A stretch of DNA of 64,000 bases, taken from Gramella jeungdoensis. GTDB lineage: Bacteria > Bacteroidota > Bacteroidia > Flavobacteriales > Flavobacteriaceae. Positions 42,873 through 52,103 of this stretch are shown piece by piece; within the stretch, counting starts at the first letter, position 1, and the number at the start of each line of letters is the position of its first letter. The translations under genes were made by a program, and so were the position numbers. The stretch lies in contig NZ_JAMSCK010000003.1 of NCBI RefSeq assembly GCF_023805255.1, positions 124,001 to 188,000 of the forward strand, given 5' to 3'. The notes under the pieces were generated by a model. The model saw nothing but the letters and a program-made list of their open reading frames with translations. It had not been told where the DNA came from and did not search any database.

Positions 42873-45689
42873 TTAAATTACAATATTTACAATTTTACCC
42901 GGAACAACTATCACTTTCTTGGGGGTTGATCCTGATAATTGATTTTTTGTGCGATCGTCTTCAAGCACCGATTTCTCTATTTCGTCCTTAGCCATATCTA
43001 ATGGCAATTCCATTGTAAATCTCATCTTTCCGTTAAAGGAAACCGGATAATTCTTGGTGCTCTCTACCAGATATTTTTCCTCATATTCAGGATACTTCGC
43101 AGTGGAAACCGATTCTGAGTTCCCAAGGCGCTCCCATAGTTCTTCTGCAATATGTGGCGCATAAGGCGCAATAAGAACAGCCAGTGGCTCCAACACCTCC
43201 CTGCAGTTGCATTTTTGAGCGGTAAGCTCGTTCACGCAGATCATGAAGGTTGAAACCGAAGTATTAAAACTGAATTCCTCAATATCCTCTGTAACTTTCT
43301 TTATGGTCTTATGCAGTGTCTTTAAGGAGTCTGCCGAAGCTTTTTCATCTGAAACCGAAAATTCTTCCACATTATGATACAACTTCCAAAGCTTTTTAAG
43401 AAAACTATGAACCCCGGTGATTCCGGCTGTATTCCATGGTTTAGCCTGATCCAGTGGTCCAAGGAACATCTCATACATCCTAAGCGTATCAGCACCATAA
43501 TTGGCACAAATATCATCAGGATTCACCACGTTGTACTTTGACTTGGACATTTTTTCGACTTCCCGGCCTACTATATATTGTCCATCACCTTCAGTTATAA
43601 ATTCAGCATCAGTGAATTCTGGTCTCCATTTTTTAAATCCTTCAACATCCAGTTCATCAGAAGCATTGACCAATGAAACATCAGCATGAATTGGCTGAAC
43701 TTCACTGTCACTGATCATATTTTTTGAAATGAATTTATTCTGCCCCTCAAGACGATAAACAAAAGCACTTGTGCCAAGGATCATTCCCTGGTTGATCAGT
43801 TTTTTGAATGGTTCCTCCACGGTCAGCCAGCCCAGATCATGTAAAAATTTAGTCCAGAATCTTGAATATAACAGGTGACCGGTGGCATGCTCGCTTCCTC
43901 CTATATACAGATCAACATTTTCCCAGTATTTCTGTGCTTCCTCTGAAACGAAACGATCGGGATTCCCGGCATCCATATATCGGAAAAGATACCAGCTGCT
44001 TCCAGCCCAACCCGGCATGGTGTTAAGCTCTAAAGGAAATACAGTTTCATCATCGATCTTATCATTAGAAACCACTTCATTTTTGTTTGTATCCCAGGCC
44101 CAGTCGGTCGCATTGCCTAACGGAGGCTCTCCCGTCTCGGTGGGAAGGTATTTTTCAACCTCCGGCAACCTTAAAGGAAGATGCTCTGTTTCTATAATTT
44201 TTGGAAGCCCGTTCACATAATAGACCGGGAACGGCTCTCCCCAGTAGCGTTGACGGCTAAATACAGCATCTCTCAACCTGTAATTCGTCTTCCCATATCC
44301 CTGATCGGTTTTTTCCAACTCAAGGATTACCTTATTCAATGCTTCTTTATATTCCAGTCCGCTAAGGAAATCTGAATTAGCGATCACCGTACCTTCCTTG
44401 CCCGCATAAGCTTCCTGGGAAACATCTATATTTTCAAAAATGTTCTTGATAGGGATATCAAAATGTCGTGCGAAATCGTGATCACGCTGATCTCCACATG
44501 GTACGGCCATTACAGCACCGGTTCCGTAACCCGCGAGCACATAATCTCCTATCCAGATAGGCACCGATTCTTTAGTAAAAGGATGTTCGGCGTAAGCTCC
44601 TGTGAAAACTCCACTTATTGTTTTCACATCTGCCATACGTTCGCGTTCGCTTCTTTTTGCAGAGGCCTCTATATAAGCTTCAACTTCTTCCTTATGTTCA
44701 GGAGTTGTAATCTTCTTTACTAACTCATGTTCAGGAGCAAGCGTCATAAAGGTCACACCAAAGATCGTATCGGGACGTGTTGTGAAAACCCCAACCTTAT
44801 GATCGGTACCCTGAATTTTAAAATCTACATGTGCGCCCACCGATTTCCCGATCCAGTTACGCTGACTTTCCTTAAGACTTTCGGTCCAGTCGATCTTATC
44901 AAGCCCCTGAAGCAGTCTTTCAGCAAAAGCGGAAATTCTCATGCTCCACTGTGTCATTTTTTTCCTTATCACGGGATAACCTCCACGCTCAGAAACTCCG
45001 TTCACGATTTCATCGTTAGCCAGAACGGTTCCAAGCTGAGGACACCAGTTAACTTCAGCCTCAGCAAGATAGGTGAGACGGTATTTTAAAAGGATTCTTT
45101 CCTTTTCATCTGAAGAAAAAGCATTCCATTCATCAGCCGAAAAACTTTCGGTACCATCATCACAGGCTGCATTCACCCGCATATTCCCTTCAGCAGTAAA
45201 GATCTCCTCCAGTTCAGCGATCGGTCTGGATTTATCAGCTTCCTGATCGTACCAGCTTTCAAAAAGCTGAATAAAGATCCACTGGGTCCACTTATAGTAA
45301 TCGGGATCACTGGTTCTCACCTCTCGGCTCCAGTCGAACGAAAACCCGATCTTATCCAGCTGCTCCCTGTAGCGATTAATATTATTCTCGGTAGTTACCG
45401 CGGGATGCTGACCGGTTTGAATGGCGTACTGCTCTGCCGGAAGTCCAAAACTATCATAACCCTGTGGATGCAATACGTTAAAACCCTTATGGCGCTTGTA
45501 TCGCGCATAAATATCACTGGCAATATATCCCAGTGGATGCCCAACATGAAGTCCGGCGCCCGACGGATAGGGAAACATGTCCAGCACATAATATTTCGGT
45601 TTATCAGAATCGTTTGAAGCTTTGAAAGTCTGGTTCTTGGCCCAGTACCTCTGCCATTTTTCTTCGATCTTATTAAAGTGGTAACTCAT
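42873..45689 (-). CDS. leuS: Leucyl-tRNA synthetase
   Basis: Class I synthetase that charges tRNA-Leu. The start is placed at 45689 (MSYHFNKIEEKWQRYWAKN), the common start of the family; the Met at 45725 would add 12 unrelated residues. The protein then has 938 residues. The HIGH motif is in YPSGAGLHVGHPLGY and the KMSKS motif in KMSKSKYNVVNPDD. The CP1 editing domain has TTRPDTIFGVTF. A bacterial-type LeuRS insert is visible (EGQNKFISKNMISDSEVQPI). The frame is complete. Confidence 0.97.
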   Translation of the reverse strand: MSYHFNKIEEKWQRYWAKNQTFKASNDSDKPKYYVLDMFPYPSGAGLHVGHPLGYIASDIYARYKRHKGFNVLHPQGYDSFGLPAEQYAIQTGQHPAVTTENNINRYREQLDKIGFSFDWSREVRTSDPDYYKWTQWIFIQLFESWYDQEADKSRPIAELEEIFTAEGNMRVNAACDDGTESFSADEWNAFSSDEKERILLKYRLTYLAEAEVNWCPQLGTVLANDEIVNGVSERGGYPVIRKKMTQWSMRISAFAERLLQGLDKIDWTESLKESQRNWIGKSVGAHVDFKIQGTDHKVGVFTTRPDTIFGVTFMTLAPEHELVKKITTPEHKEEVEAYIEASAKRSERERMADVKTISGVFTGAYAEHPFTKESVPIWIGDYVLAGYGTGAVMAVPCGDQRDHDFARHFDIPIKNIFENIDVSQEAYAGKEGTVIANSDFLSGLEYKEALNKVILELEKTDQGYGKTNYRLRDAVFSRQRYWGEPFPVYYVNGLPKIIETEHLPLRLPEVEKYLPTETGEPPLGNATDWAWDTNKNEVVSNDKIDDETVFPLELNTMPGWAGSSWYLFRYMDAGNPDRFVSEEAQKYWENVDLYIGGSEHATGHLLYSRFWTKFLHDLGWLTVEEPFKKLINQGMILGTSAFVYRLEGQNKFISKNMISDSEVQPIHADVSLVNASDELDVEGFKKWRPEFTDAEFITEGDGQYIVGREVEKMSKSKYNVVNPDDICANYGADTLRMYEMFLGPLDQAKPWNTAGITGVHSFLKKLWKLYHNVEEFSVSDEKASADSLKTLHKTIKKVTEDIEEFSFNTSVSTFMICVNELTAQKCNCREVLEPLAVLIAPYAPHIAEELWERLGNSESVSTAKYPEYEEKYLVESTKNYPVSFNGKMRFTMELPLDMAKDEIEKSVLEDDRTKNQLSGSTPKKVIVVPGKIVNIVI

Positions 45690-45719
45690 GTTCTTCTTTC
45701 TCTTATTACAATTAGCTAC

Positions 45720-45793
45720 AGTCATTGCGAACGAAGTGACGCAATCTTTTAATTATAAGACTGCTTCATTCGTTTCACTCCTTCGCAGTGACT
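45720..45793. repeat. Inverted-repeat element (MITE-like)
   Basis: The left arm AGTCATTGCGAACGAAGTGA is repeated in inverted, imperfect form on the right (ending CTCCTTCGCAGTGACT). The two arms together span about 75 bases and would fold into one long hairpin. The sequence type (GTCATTGCGAACGAAGTGA) is common as a dispersed intergenic repeat in Flavobacteria. It lies just upstream of leuS. A partial relative (CCCTGCGCTCGGAATGACTT) occurs at about 46843. Confidence 0.6.
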
Positions 45794-45865
45794 ATCCCAT
45801 ACAGGGATTAAAACCTGCCTGCAAAAATACAATTTTAAAGGACTTATAAGGAATGATTCGGGGGT

Positions 45866-46798
45866 CTATTCCCGGCTTTTTCTAGCTTCAGCCTCAATGG
45901 GTTTAAGGCATTCGTAGATATATTGGTTTACCGGAGTTTCAATACCATATTTCTCACCTTCCTTAACTATATAACCGTTGAAATTTTCAAGTTCCGAAGG
46001 TTTTCCCTGCATAATATCGCGTTGTGTGGAAGCGGTATTGCCTTTAGGCTGGGAATTGATGATCTCGAATACCATCTCAATATGCTTATCGGTCAAAGGA
46101 ATCCCTTTGGCATTTCCCACTTCTTTCATTTCCTCGGCAGTTTTTCTCATCATATCATAGAGAAATTCACTCTCGCGTATCTTATCGATAGAAACCCTCG
46201 TTAATCCACCAATACCGCTCACAGTACATATAAACAGGAATTTTTTCCAAATCTCAAGCTGAATATTTTCTGGGATTGTATTGGTTATCCCGGCTTGATC
46301 AAAAATACTCTTGATCTTTTCGATTCTGGTTGTCCTTGAATTATCTATCTCTCCGAAAGTGATCTTGGGATCAAAAGCGACATGCTTGATCTTTCCTGGC
46401 TTTTCGATAAAACTAACTACGAAACACAAACCGGCAAGTACATTTTTCTCTGGTAGCACTTCAAGCAATTTTTCCACATTGTTCGCTCCGTTCTGAAGAG
46501 GAAGCACCAGGGTGTTTTCTCCAATTACAGGCTTCAGATTTCTGGCCACTTCAGGTATCTGCCAGGATTTTATACCAAGAATCACCAGATCGGGCTTTGG
46601 AACTTCGGCAACATCATCGGTGGCCAATTTTGGTCTTACTTTAAAATCTCCATTTATACTTTCCACTTCCAGACCATGTTTCCGGATAGCTTTTAAATGC
46701 TCTCCCCTTGCGATCATACTTACCTCGAAACCTGCATCGGCAAGTTTTCCTCCAAAATATCCTCCTACCCCACCAATCCCATATACCAGTATTTCCAT
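45866..46798 (-). CDS. Ketopantoate reductase (PanE/ApbA) family protein
   Basis: A 310-residue NADPH-dependent reductase. The N-terminus is a Rossmann fold (ILVYGIGGVGGYFGGKLADA, the GxGxxG with the following Lys-Leu), and the C-terminal helical domain has the family segments SGIGGLTRVSIDKIRESE and GKPSELENFNGYIV. Typical members convert ketopantoate to pantoate in CoA synthesis; many relatives act on other 2-keto acids, so panE is not certain. The gene is alone, with no pan genes around it. Confidence 0.9.
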   Translation of the reverse strand: MEILVYGIGGVGGYFGGKLADAGFEVSMIARGEHLKAIRKHGLEVESINGDFKVRPKLATDDVAEVPKPDLVILGIKSWQIPEVARNLKPVIGENTLVLPLQNGANNVEKLLEVLPEKNVLAGLCFVVSFIEKPGKIKHVAFDPKITFGEIDNSRTTRIEKIKSIFDQAGITNTIPENIQLEIWKKFLFICTVSGIGGLTRVSIDKIRESEFLYDMMRKTAEEMKEVGNAKGIPLTDKHIEMVFEIINSQPKGNTASTQRDIMQGKPSELENFNGYIVKEGEKYGIETPVNQYIYECLKPIEAEARKSRE

Positions 46799-46974
46799 TG
46801 TTCGATTTTTTCCAAATTTAGGAAACTAGATACAGATTCCTTCCCTGCGCTCGGAATGACTTTAAAGATCCAATCGAAAAAATCAATCACTCCCAATATT
46901 TTATAAACTTTAAGCGTTTTAAAGAACGAGAAAGCTGAACTTTCTTATTTTTACAAAAAATCTGAAGTCACTCT

Positions 46975-47853
46975 ATGACCACATCTTTTGAAAGGTATCA
47001 GAAACGCCGACTCATATCCTCATATTTTTCAGTAGTTATAAGTATTTCATTGGTATTGTTCCTTTTAGGAATGCTTGGGCTTTTGGTCCTTAACACCAAA
47101 AAAGTGGCTGATCATTTCAAAGAACAGATCGCTCTTACCGTTTATCTGAAGGATAATGCCAAGGAAGTGGAGATCGAGCAACTGAAGAAAAGCCTGGCCA
47201 TGGCCGATTATACAAAATCGACGAATTACGTTTCCAAAGAAGACGCCGCGGAGGCCCATAGTGAAGAGATCGGTGAGGATTTCATGGAATTCCTGGGATA
47301 TAACCCCTTGCAGAATTCTATTGATGTATACATGAATGCCGATTATGTATCTTCAGACCAGGTAGACAAGATAGCCACAGATCTTACTGAGAAAAGTTTC
47401 GTAGACGAAGTAGTATACGACAAACCCCTTATTGCCCTGCTCAATGATAATGTTAAGAAAATAAGCCTATGGGTTTTAATAGCGAGTTCTGTATTCACCT
47501 TTATTGCGGTTCTCTTGATCAACAGCAGTATCAGACTTGCGGTATACTCAAAAAGATTTATCATAAAAACCATGCAGATGGTGGGAGCCACTAAAGGCTT
47601 TATCAGAAGGCCTTTTATATGGCAAAGTGTAAAACTAGGAATTATAGGTGCTATCGTGGCTCTCATTGGGATGGCCGGAGTGCTTTACTATCTTAACAAC
47701 AGTTTTAGAGAACTTGATCTTTTAGGCGATGTAAAAATGCTGGCAACCTTATTCATAGGAATCTTCCTGATGGGAATTGTAATTACATGGATAAGTACGT
47801 ATTTTGCGACCTCGCGTTTTCTTAACCTGAAAACGGATGAGCTTTATTATTAA
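46975..47853 (+). CDS. ftsX: Cell division protein FtsX
   Basis: A 292-residue membrane protein. It has the FtsX layout: a short N-terminal cytoplasmic stretch, a first transmembrane helix (VVISISLVLFLLGMLGLLVL), a periplasmic domain from about 45 to 160 (VYLKDNAKEVEIEQLKKSL), then three more helices (LWVLIASSVFTFIAVLLI, IIGAIVALIGMAGVLYYL, LATLFIGIFLMGIVITWI). FtsX with FtsE controls septal murein hydrolases. ftsE is not in this window, as usual in Bacteroidota. It is followed by DUF3098, uppP and truB in the conserved order of the phylum. Confidence 0.95.
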   Translation: MTTSFERYQKRRLISSYFSVVISISLVLFLLGMLGLLVLNTKKVADHFKEQIALTVYLKDNAKEVEIEQLKKSLAMADYTKSTNYVSKEDAAEAHSEEIGEDFMEFLGYNPLQNSIDVYMNADYVSSDQVDKIATDLTEKSFVDEVVYDKPLIALLNDNVKKISLWVLIASSVFTFIAVLLINSSIRLAVYSKRFIIKTMQMVGATKGFIRRPFIWQSVKLGIIGAIVALIGMAGVLYYLNNSFRELDLLGDVKMLATLFIGIFLMGIVITWISTYFATSRFLNLKTDELYY

Positions 47854-47914
47854 CAGCTGAAAGCTCCAAGTTTTAAGCTTAAAGCTTAGAACTTATAGCT
47901 TATAACTTTTAAAA

Positions 47915-48172
47915 ATGAAAGAAGAAAATAACAGCGGAGGCAGCTTCAATACCGGATTCGTTTTTGGTAAAAAGAACTACACTTTTATGTTCATAGGCCT
48001 TGCCGTCATAGCGCTCGGATTTATCCTAATGTCGGGTGGCGGAAGTGAAGACCCGAACCAATTCAACGATGCCATTTATAATTTTCAAAGGATCAGGCTT
48101 GCACCTGCACTGGTATTGATTGGTTTTGCGATCGAGGTCTACGCCATTTTGTTGAATCCCAGTAAAAAATAA
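47915..48172 (+). CDS. DUF3098 small membrane protein
   Basis: An 85-residue protein with two transmembrane helices (FMFIGLAVIALGFILMSGG and LAPALVLIGFAIEVYAIL) and the family segment FGKKNYTFMFIGLAVIALGF. DUF3098 is nearly always found between ftsX and uppP in Bacteroidota, but its role is unknown. The 61-base gap upstream is made of AAGCTT-like words (TTTTAAGCTTAAAGCTTAG), an odd low-complexity spacer. The start of uppP follows after 5 bases. Confidence 0.93.
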   Translation: MKEENNSGGSFNTGFVFGKKNYTFMFIGLAVIALGFILMSGGGSEDPNQFNDAIYNFQRIRLAPALVLIGFAIEVYAILLNPSKK

Positions 48173-48177
48173 GAATC

Positions 48178-48972
48178 TTGAACGCATTCGATGCTGCCAT
48201 CCTTGGGGTTATCCAGGGACTTACCGAATTTTTACCTGTTTCATCCAGTGGTCATTTAGAACTTGGGAAAGCTATTCTTGGAGATACCAGCGTGCCGGAA
48301 GAATCACTTCTTTTTACGGTAGTGCTGCACTTTGCAACAGCCCTCAGTACCATTGTGGTATTCAGAAAAGATGTTTTTGAGATCATAGGTGGCCTTCTGC
48401 AATTCAAATGGAATGAGGAAACTAAATTCTCTTTAAAGATCATTATCTCCATGATCCCTGCTGTGATCATCGGTGTCCTGTTTGAAGAGGAGCTTGAAGC
48501 TTTATTTAGCGGCAACATCATTTTTGTAGGTTTTATGCTTCTCATCACCGCCCTGTTGCTTTGGCTTGCTGATAAGGCTAAAGACACCGGAAAAAAAGTA
48601 AGTTATAGGAACTCCTTCGTGATAGGAGTCTCCCAGGCTATTGCCATGCTTCCGGGAATTTCCCGAAGCGGGGCAACCATTTCCACTTCTGTATTGTTAG
48701 GAAACGATAAGACCAAAGCGGCAAGATTTTCCTTCCTTATGGTGGTTCCACTGATCTTCGGAAAGATCGCAAAGGATATTCTCAGCGGAGAGCTTGCAAA
48801 TAGTTCGACTGAATTTTCAGTGCTGGCCATAGGTTTTGTAACTGCATTCATTGCAGGCCTCATAGCCTGTACATGGATGATATCCCTGGTGAGACGAAGT
48901 AAACTATCATGGTTTGCTATCTATTGTTTTGTAGTGGGTCTCGCTGCCATTATTTTTGCATATGCGCAATAA
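48178..48972 (+). CDS. uppP: Undecaprenyl-diphosphatase (BacA/UppP)
   Basis: A 264-residue polytopic membrane enzyme that recycles undecaprenyl diphosphate to the monophosphate for cell-wall synthesis; also a cause of bacitracin tolerance. The two active-site regions are present: QGLTEFLPVSSSGHLELGK near residues 13-31 and GVSQAIAMLPGISRSGATIS near 148-167 (PGxSRSGxT). The start codon is TTG at 48178, 5 bases after the DUF3098 stop; the encoded start (NAFDAAILGVIQGLTEFLP) matches the family, so the TTG is very likely genuine. The truB start overlaps its end. Confidence 0.95.
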   Translation: MNAFDAAILGVIQGLTEFLPVSSSGHLELGKAILGDTSVPEESLLFTVVLHFATALSTIVVFRKDVFEIIGGLLQFKWNEETKFSLKIIISMIPAVIIGVLFEEELEALFSGNIIFVGFMLLITALLLWLADKAKDTGKKVSYRNSFVIGVSQAIAMLPGISRSGATISTSVLLGNDKTKAARFSFLMVVPLIFGKIAKDILSGELANSSTEFSVLAIGFVTAFIAGLIACTWMISLVRRSKLSWFAIYCFVVGLAAIIFAYAQ

Positions 48973-49678
48973 AGAATTTACCCTCGAAGAATTTAAAACA
49001 GGACAGATACTTCTTTTTGACAAACCACTGAACTGGACTTCATTTCAGGTAGTAAACAAAGTGAGATGGTTGATCAGAAAAAGATGCCATATCAAAAAGA
49101 TCAAAGTTGGTCATGCGGGTACTTTGGATCCACTAGCCACAGGTTTACTTATCATCTGTACCGGAAAATTCACAAAAAGAATTCCCGAGCTTCAGGGACA
49201 GATCAAGGAATATACAGGTACCATAACTTTAGGAGCCACAACCCCGTCTTATGACCTGGAGACCGAAATTGATCAAACCTACCCAACCGATCATATTTCA
49301 GAAGATCTGCTGCAGGAAACCCTTAAAAAGTTCATTGGAGAGATCGAACAAACCCCTCCGGTATTTTCCGCTTTAAAGAAAAATGGAAAAAGACTTTACG
49401 AATATGCCAGGGAAGGCAAGGAAATTGAAGTAAAATCCAGGAAGGTGGAAATTTCGGAATTTGAGATTGACACAGATAATTTTCCTGAGATAGGCTTCAG
49501 AGTAGTTTGCAGCAAGGGAACTTATATTAGAAGCCTTGCCCATGAATTCGGCCAGGCCCTGAATAGCGGAGCTCATCTTTCGGAATTAAGGCGCACCGGG
49601 ATTGGAGAATATTCTGTAGATGACGCAATGAATATCGAGTATTTCGAAAATTTGCTACCTTCACGAGAGAATAATTAA
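48962..49678 (+). CDS. truB: tRNA pseudouridine(55) synthase TruB
   Basis: Makes pseudouridine 55 in the T loop of tRNAs. The catalytic Asp lies in GHAGTLDPLATGLL near residues 47-60, and the N-terminal GQILLFDKPLNWTSFQVVN is typical. The start is placed at the ATG at 48962, inside the end of uppP (11-base overlap); a TTG two codons upstream (48956) is also possible. The length (about 238 residues) fits the short bacterial TruB type without a PUA domain. Confidence 0.95.
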   Translation: MRNKEFTLEEFKTGQILLFDKPLNWTSFQVVNKVRWLIRKRCHIKKIKVGHAGTLDPLATGLLIICTGKFTKRIPELQGQIKEYTGTITLGATTPSYDLETEIDQTYPTDHISEDLLQETLKKFIGEIEQTPPVFSALKKNGKRLYEYAREGKEIEVKSRKVEISEFEIDTDNFPEIGFRVVCSKGTYIRSLAHEFGQALNSGAHLSELRRTGIGEYSVDDAMNIEYFENLLPSRENN

Positions 49679-49700
49679 GTCGATTGACTGTTAATTAGAT

Positions 49701-50414
49701 ATGGATTTTTTCGACAGGCATAAAGCCCTGATCATCACTACGCTTTTATTTTCGGTACTGATGCTGGGGCTGTATAATTTCAAGCTTTCCTCGAATAACG
49801 ACGAGGTTAGCGAAATGCTTGTGCAGCTCGATCAGCTTAAGATAGAACAGGAAGAAAAACAGCCCGAGAAACCGCAGGAACAACAGCAAACCAACCGCAG
49901 GAAGATTCAGACCCACCAGGCTTATAATCAGGATAAGGAGACACGTGAAGCCGATTTCAACAAAAAACTTAACGAGATCTTCGAAAAGAACAGTGCAGAG
50001 CAGGAAGAAGCCGAAAATGAAGAGACAGAGGGTTCAGAAGGGAATTATGCTATTAACAGGAAGAACTCTGAAGAAAAGAAAAAGCGATCTGATGGTGACG
50101 ATTCCTCTAAAGAGACTTCTCAAAAATCTGCTACCTATGATTATAGTTCTATCTCCTTCTCTTTAAAGGGCCGCCGTGCGGTAAAAATCCCCAATCCCGT
50201 ATATACCTGTGATACTGCCGGAAAAGTTGTGGTGAATATCACCGTTGATGCCAATGGATATGTGATTGACACCTCAATAAACCGGGGAAGTTCAACTACC
50301 AATAACGAATGTCTTACCGATCGAGCATTGGAATACTCGGCAGGAGCAAGATTCAGCAAGCTGGCAGGAAGGGATTCACAACCCGGAACCATTACTTATT
50401 ATTTTAGATCTTAG
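49701..50414 (+). CDS. TonB-like energy transducer protein
   Basis: A 237-residue protein with one N-terminal transmembrane helix (ALIITTLLFSVLMLGLYNF), a long charged and Gln/Glu/Lys-rich stretch (EEKQPEKPQEQQQTNRRK and AEQEEAENEETEGSEGNYA, about 50-130), and a C-terminal domain of the TonB type (GKVVVNITVDANGYVIDTSI, then SAGARFSKL and a final TITYYF). TonB proteins bridge the periplasm and energise outer-membrane receptors. It lacks exbB/exbD neighbours here. It follows truB after 22 bases and belongs to the same run of genes. Confidence 0.85.
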   Translation: MDFFDRHKALIITTLLFSVLMLGLYNFKLSSNNDEVSEMLVQLDQLKIEQEEKQPEKPQEQQQTNRRKIQTHQAYNQDKETREADFNKKLNEIFEKNSAEQEEAENEETEGSEGNYAINRKNSEEKKKRSDGDDSSKETSQKSATYDYSSISFSLKGRRAVKIPNPVYTCDTAGKVVVNITVDANGYVIDTSINRGSSTTNNECLTDRALEYSAGARFSKLAGRDSQPGTITYYFRS

Positions 50415-50418
50415 AACT

Positions 50419-51012
50419 ATGGAAGAAGTTAAACGTTGCGGCTGGTGTGTTGGCGATCCTTTATATGAGGCCTATCATGACTTTGAATGGGGAGTGCCCG
50501 TACTTGATGATGAAAAATTATTTGAATTCCTTACTCTGGAAACCTTTCAGGCGGGTTTAAGCTGGATCACCGTTCTAAGAAAACGAAATAACTTCAGGGA
50601 AGCTTTTGATAATTTCGACTACCGGAAGATCGCGCAGTACAAGGATGCAAAGATCACTGAACTCATGCAGAATTCAGGAATCATAAGAAACCAGATGAAG
50701 ATAAGGGCGGCTGTCACCAATGCCAGGGAATTCATGAAAATTCAGGACGAATTTGGCAGTTTTTGCCAGTATATCTGGAAATTTGTTGACGGAGAACCTA
50801 TTCAGAACGAGCTTGAACATTATAAGGAAGCTCCTGCCACTACAGAGATCAGCGACCAATTAAGTAAAGACCTTAAGAAAAGGGGCTTTAAATTCGTGGG
50901 ATCAACAGTGGTCTATGCTCATATGCAGGCCACCGGAATGGTAAACGATCATCAAACAGATTGTTTCCGGTACGAAGAGGTAAAAAAACTGGGGAAAGAT
51001 GTATCTATTTAA
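50419..51012 (+). CDS. tag: DNA-3-methyladenine glycosylase I
   Basis: A 197-residue repair enzyme that removes 3-methyladenine from alkylated DNA. It has the N-terminal RCGWC and the YHDFEWGVP segment, the FQAGLSWITVLRKR helix region, and the late HMQATGMVNDHQTDCFRY. Together these give the Cys and His residues of the Tag zinc site and the conserved Glu in the DNA-binding pocket. It starts 4 bases after the TonB-like gene and overlaps the end of the convergent aat gene by 8 bases. Confidence 0.95.
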   Translation: MEEVKRCGWCVGDPLYEAYHDFEWGVPVLDDEKLFEFLTLETFQAGLSWITVLRKRNNFREAFDNFDYRKIAQYKDAKITELMQNSGIIRNQMKIRAAVTNAREFMKIQDEFGSFCQYIWKFVDGEPIQNELEHYKEAPATTEISDQLSKDLKKRGFKFVGSTVVYAHMQATGMVNDHQTDCFRYEEVKKLGKDVSI

Positions 51013-51643
51013 GATACTCTAGGAATTGACTACGAGGGATCTCCTCTGCTCCCAGGCTTTCAAGGTGATGGGTATACACCTGGCAATCTATGAGCTTTAC
51101 TCCTTCTTTTTTTAGTTTTTCAACCAGTTTGATAAAGCCAAATTTAGACGCGTTGTTAACCTTCGCAAACATACTTTCTCCACAGAACATTTGTTTATCC
51201 CTAAGGTATATGCCATATAGTCCGCCCACTAATTCATCCTTATCCCAGACCTCCGTTGAAAAGGCAAGACCTTCGTTATGAAGATGAAGATAATTTTTCT
51301 TTATTTCTTCGGTGATCCATGTACCGTCCTGTCCTTTTCTATCTATCTGGCCGCAATTCTCTATAACCTTTTCAAATTCCCGGTTGAAAGTTACCCTGAA
51401 TTTATCCTGATTCAGCAAAGGGCGCATGCTTTTGGCGATTTTGAGCTTTTCCGGAAAAAGAACCATCCTGGGATCTGGTGACCACCAGAGGACCGGCTGA
51501 TCTTCATTGTACCATGGAAAAATTCCCTTGTAATAAGCTTCCCTTAGCCTTTCAGGACTAATATCCCTACCAACGGCAAGAAGCCCGTCATCGTCGGCTA
51601 AACTTACTGGTGGGAACTGATCTGCTGGACCTATAAAATACAA
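51005..51643 (-). CDS. aat: Leucyl/phenylalanyl-tRNA-protein transferase
   Basis: A 212-residue transferase of the N-end rule: it adds Leu or Phe from charged tRNA to proteins with basic N-termini, marking them for ClpAP/ClpS. The family motifs FPPVSLADDDGLLAVGRDIS, GIFPWYNEDQPVLWWSPDPR and GGLYGIYLRDKQMFCGESMF are all present. The length matches other members. It is a single gene on the minus strand, convergent with tag. Confidence 0.95.
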   Translation of the reverse strand: MYFIGPADQFPPVSLADDDGLLAVGRDISPERLREAYYKGIFPWYNEDQPVLWWSPDPRMVLFPEKLKIAKSMRPLLNQDKFRVTFNREFEKVIENCGQIDRKGQDGTWITEEIKKNYLHLHNEGLAFSTEVWDKDELVGGLYGIYLRDKQMFCGESMFAKVNNASKFGFIKLVEKLKKEGVKLIDCQVYTHHLESLGAEEIPRSQFLEYLK

Positions 51644-51669
51644 TGAATGAAATTTGATATCTGAAAATA

Positions 51670-51702
51670 AAAAAGTCCGGCTAGATAAACGAACCGGACT
51701 TT
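51670..51702 (-). terminator. Terminator of the flavin reductase-DUF3127 pair
   Basis: Stem AAGTCCGG / CCGGACTT with a 14-base loop, followed by six T on the minus strand, about 20 bases after the DUF3127 stop. Confidence 0.85.
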
Positions 51703-51723
51703 ATAAAAATTTATCCTTTTTAA

Positions 51724-52098
51724 CTAGAAAGGAAGATCATCGTAATCTTCTTCATTAAGGTCATTTGCCGGCTCAAACTGGTCTGGAGGCGGCACATTAG
51801 AACCTCCTGATGGCTGCTGAGCAGCAAGATTTTCAATTCTCCAGCCCTGGATAGAATTAAAATATTTGGTTTCTCCCTGCGGACTCACCCATTCGCGACC
51901 TCTAAGGTTGATGCCGATCTTAACAGGTTGTCCCACCTGGAAGCTATCCAGTAAACTGGTCTTATCCTGAACAAATTCTATCATTAAAGTTTGTGGATAC
52001 TGCTCCTCTGTTGTAATAACCATTTCCCTCTTCTGAAAACCGTTGTTTCCAAAGGTTTTCGTCTCTCCAATAAGCTTGATTTTTCCTTGTACTTCCAT
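51724..52098 (-). CDS. DUF3127 protein (OB-fold-like)
   Basis: A 124-residue protein of the DUF3127 family, which is widespread in Bacteroidota. The start MEVQGKIKLIGETKTFGNNG, then FQKREMVITTEEQYPQTLMI and VGQPVKIGINLRGREWV suggest a small five-stranded barrel like single-stranded-DNA-binding proteins; the C-terminal end is acidic (DLNEEDYDDLPF), as in SSB. Nucleic-acid binding is inferred only from this likeness. It lies 5 bases after the flavin reductase gene, in the same operon. Confidence 0.85.
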   Translation of the reverse strand: MEVQGKIKLIGETKTFGNNGFQKREMVITTEEQYPQTLMIEFVQDKTSLLDSFQVGQPVKIGINLRGREWVSPQGETKYFNSIQGWRIENLAAQQPSGGSNVPPPDQFEPANDLNEEDYDDLPF

Positions 52099-52103
52099 TT
52101 CGT

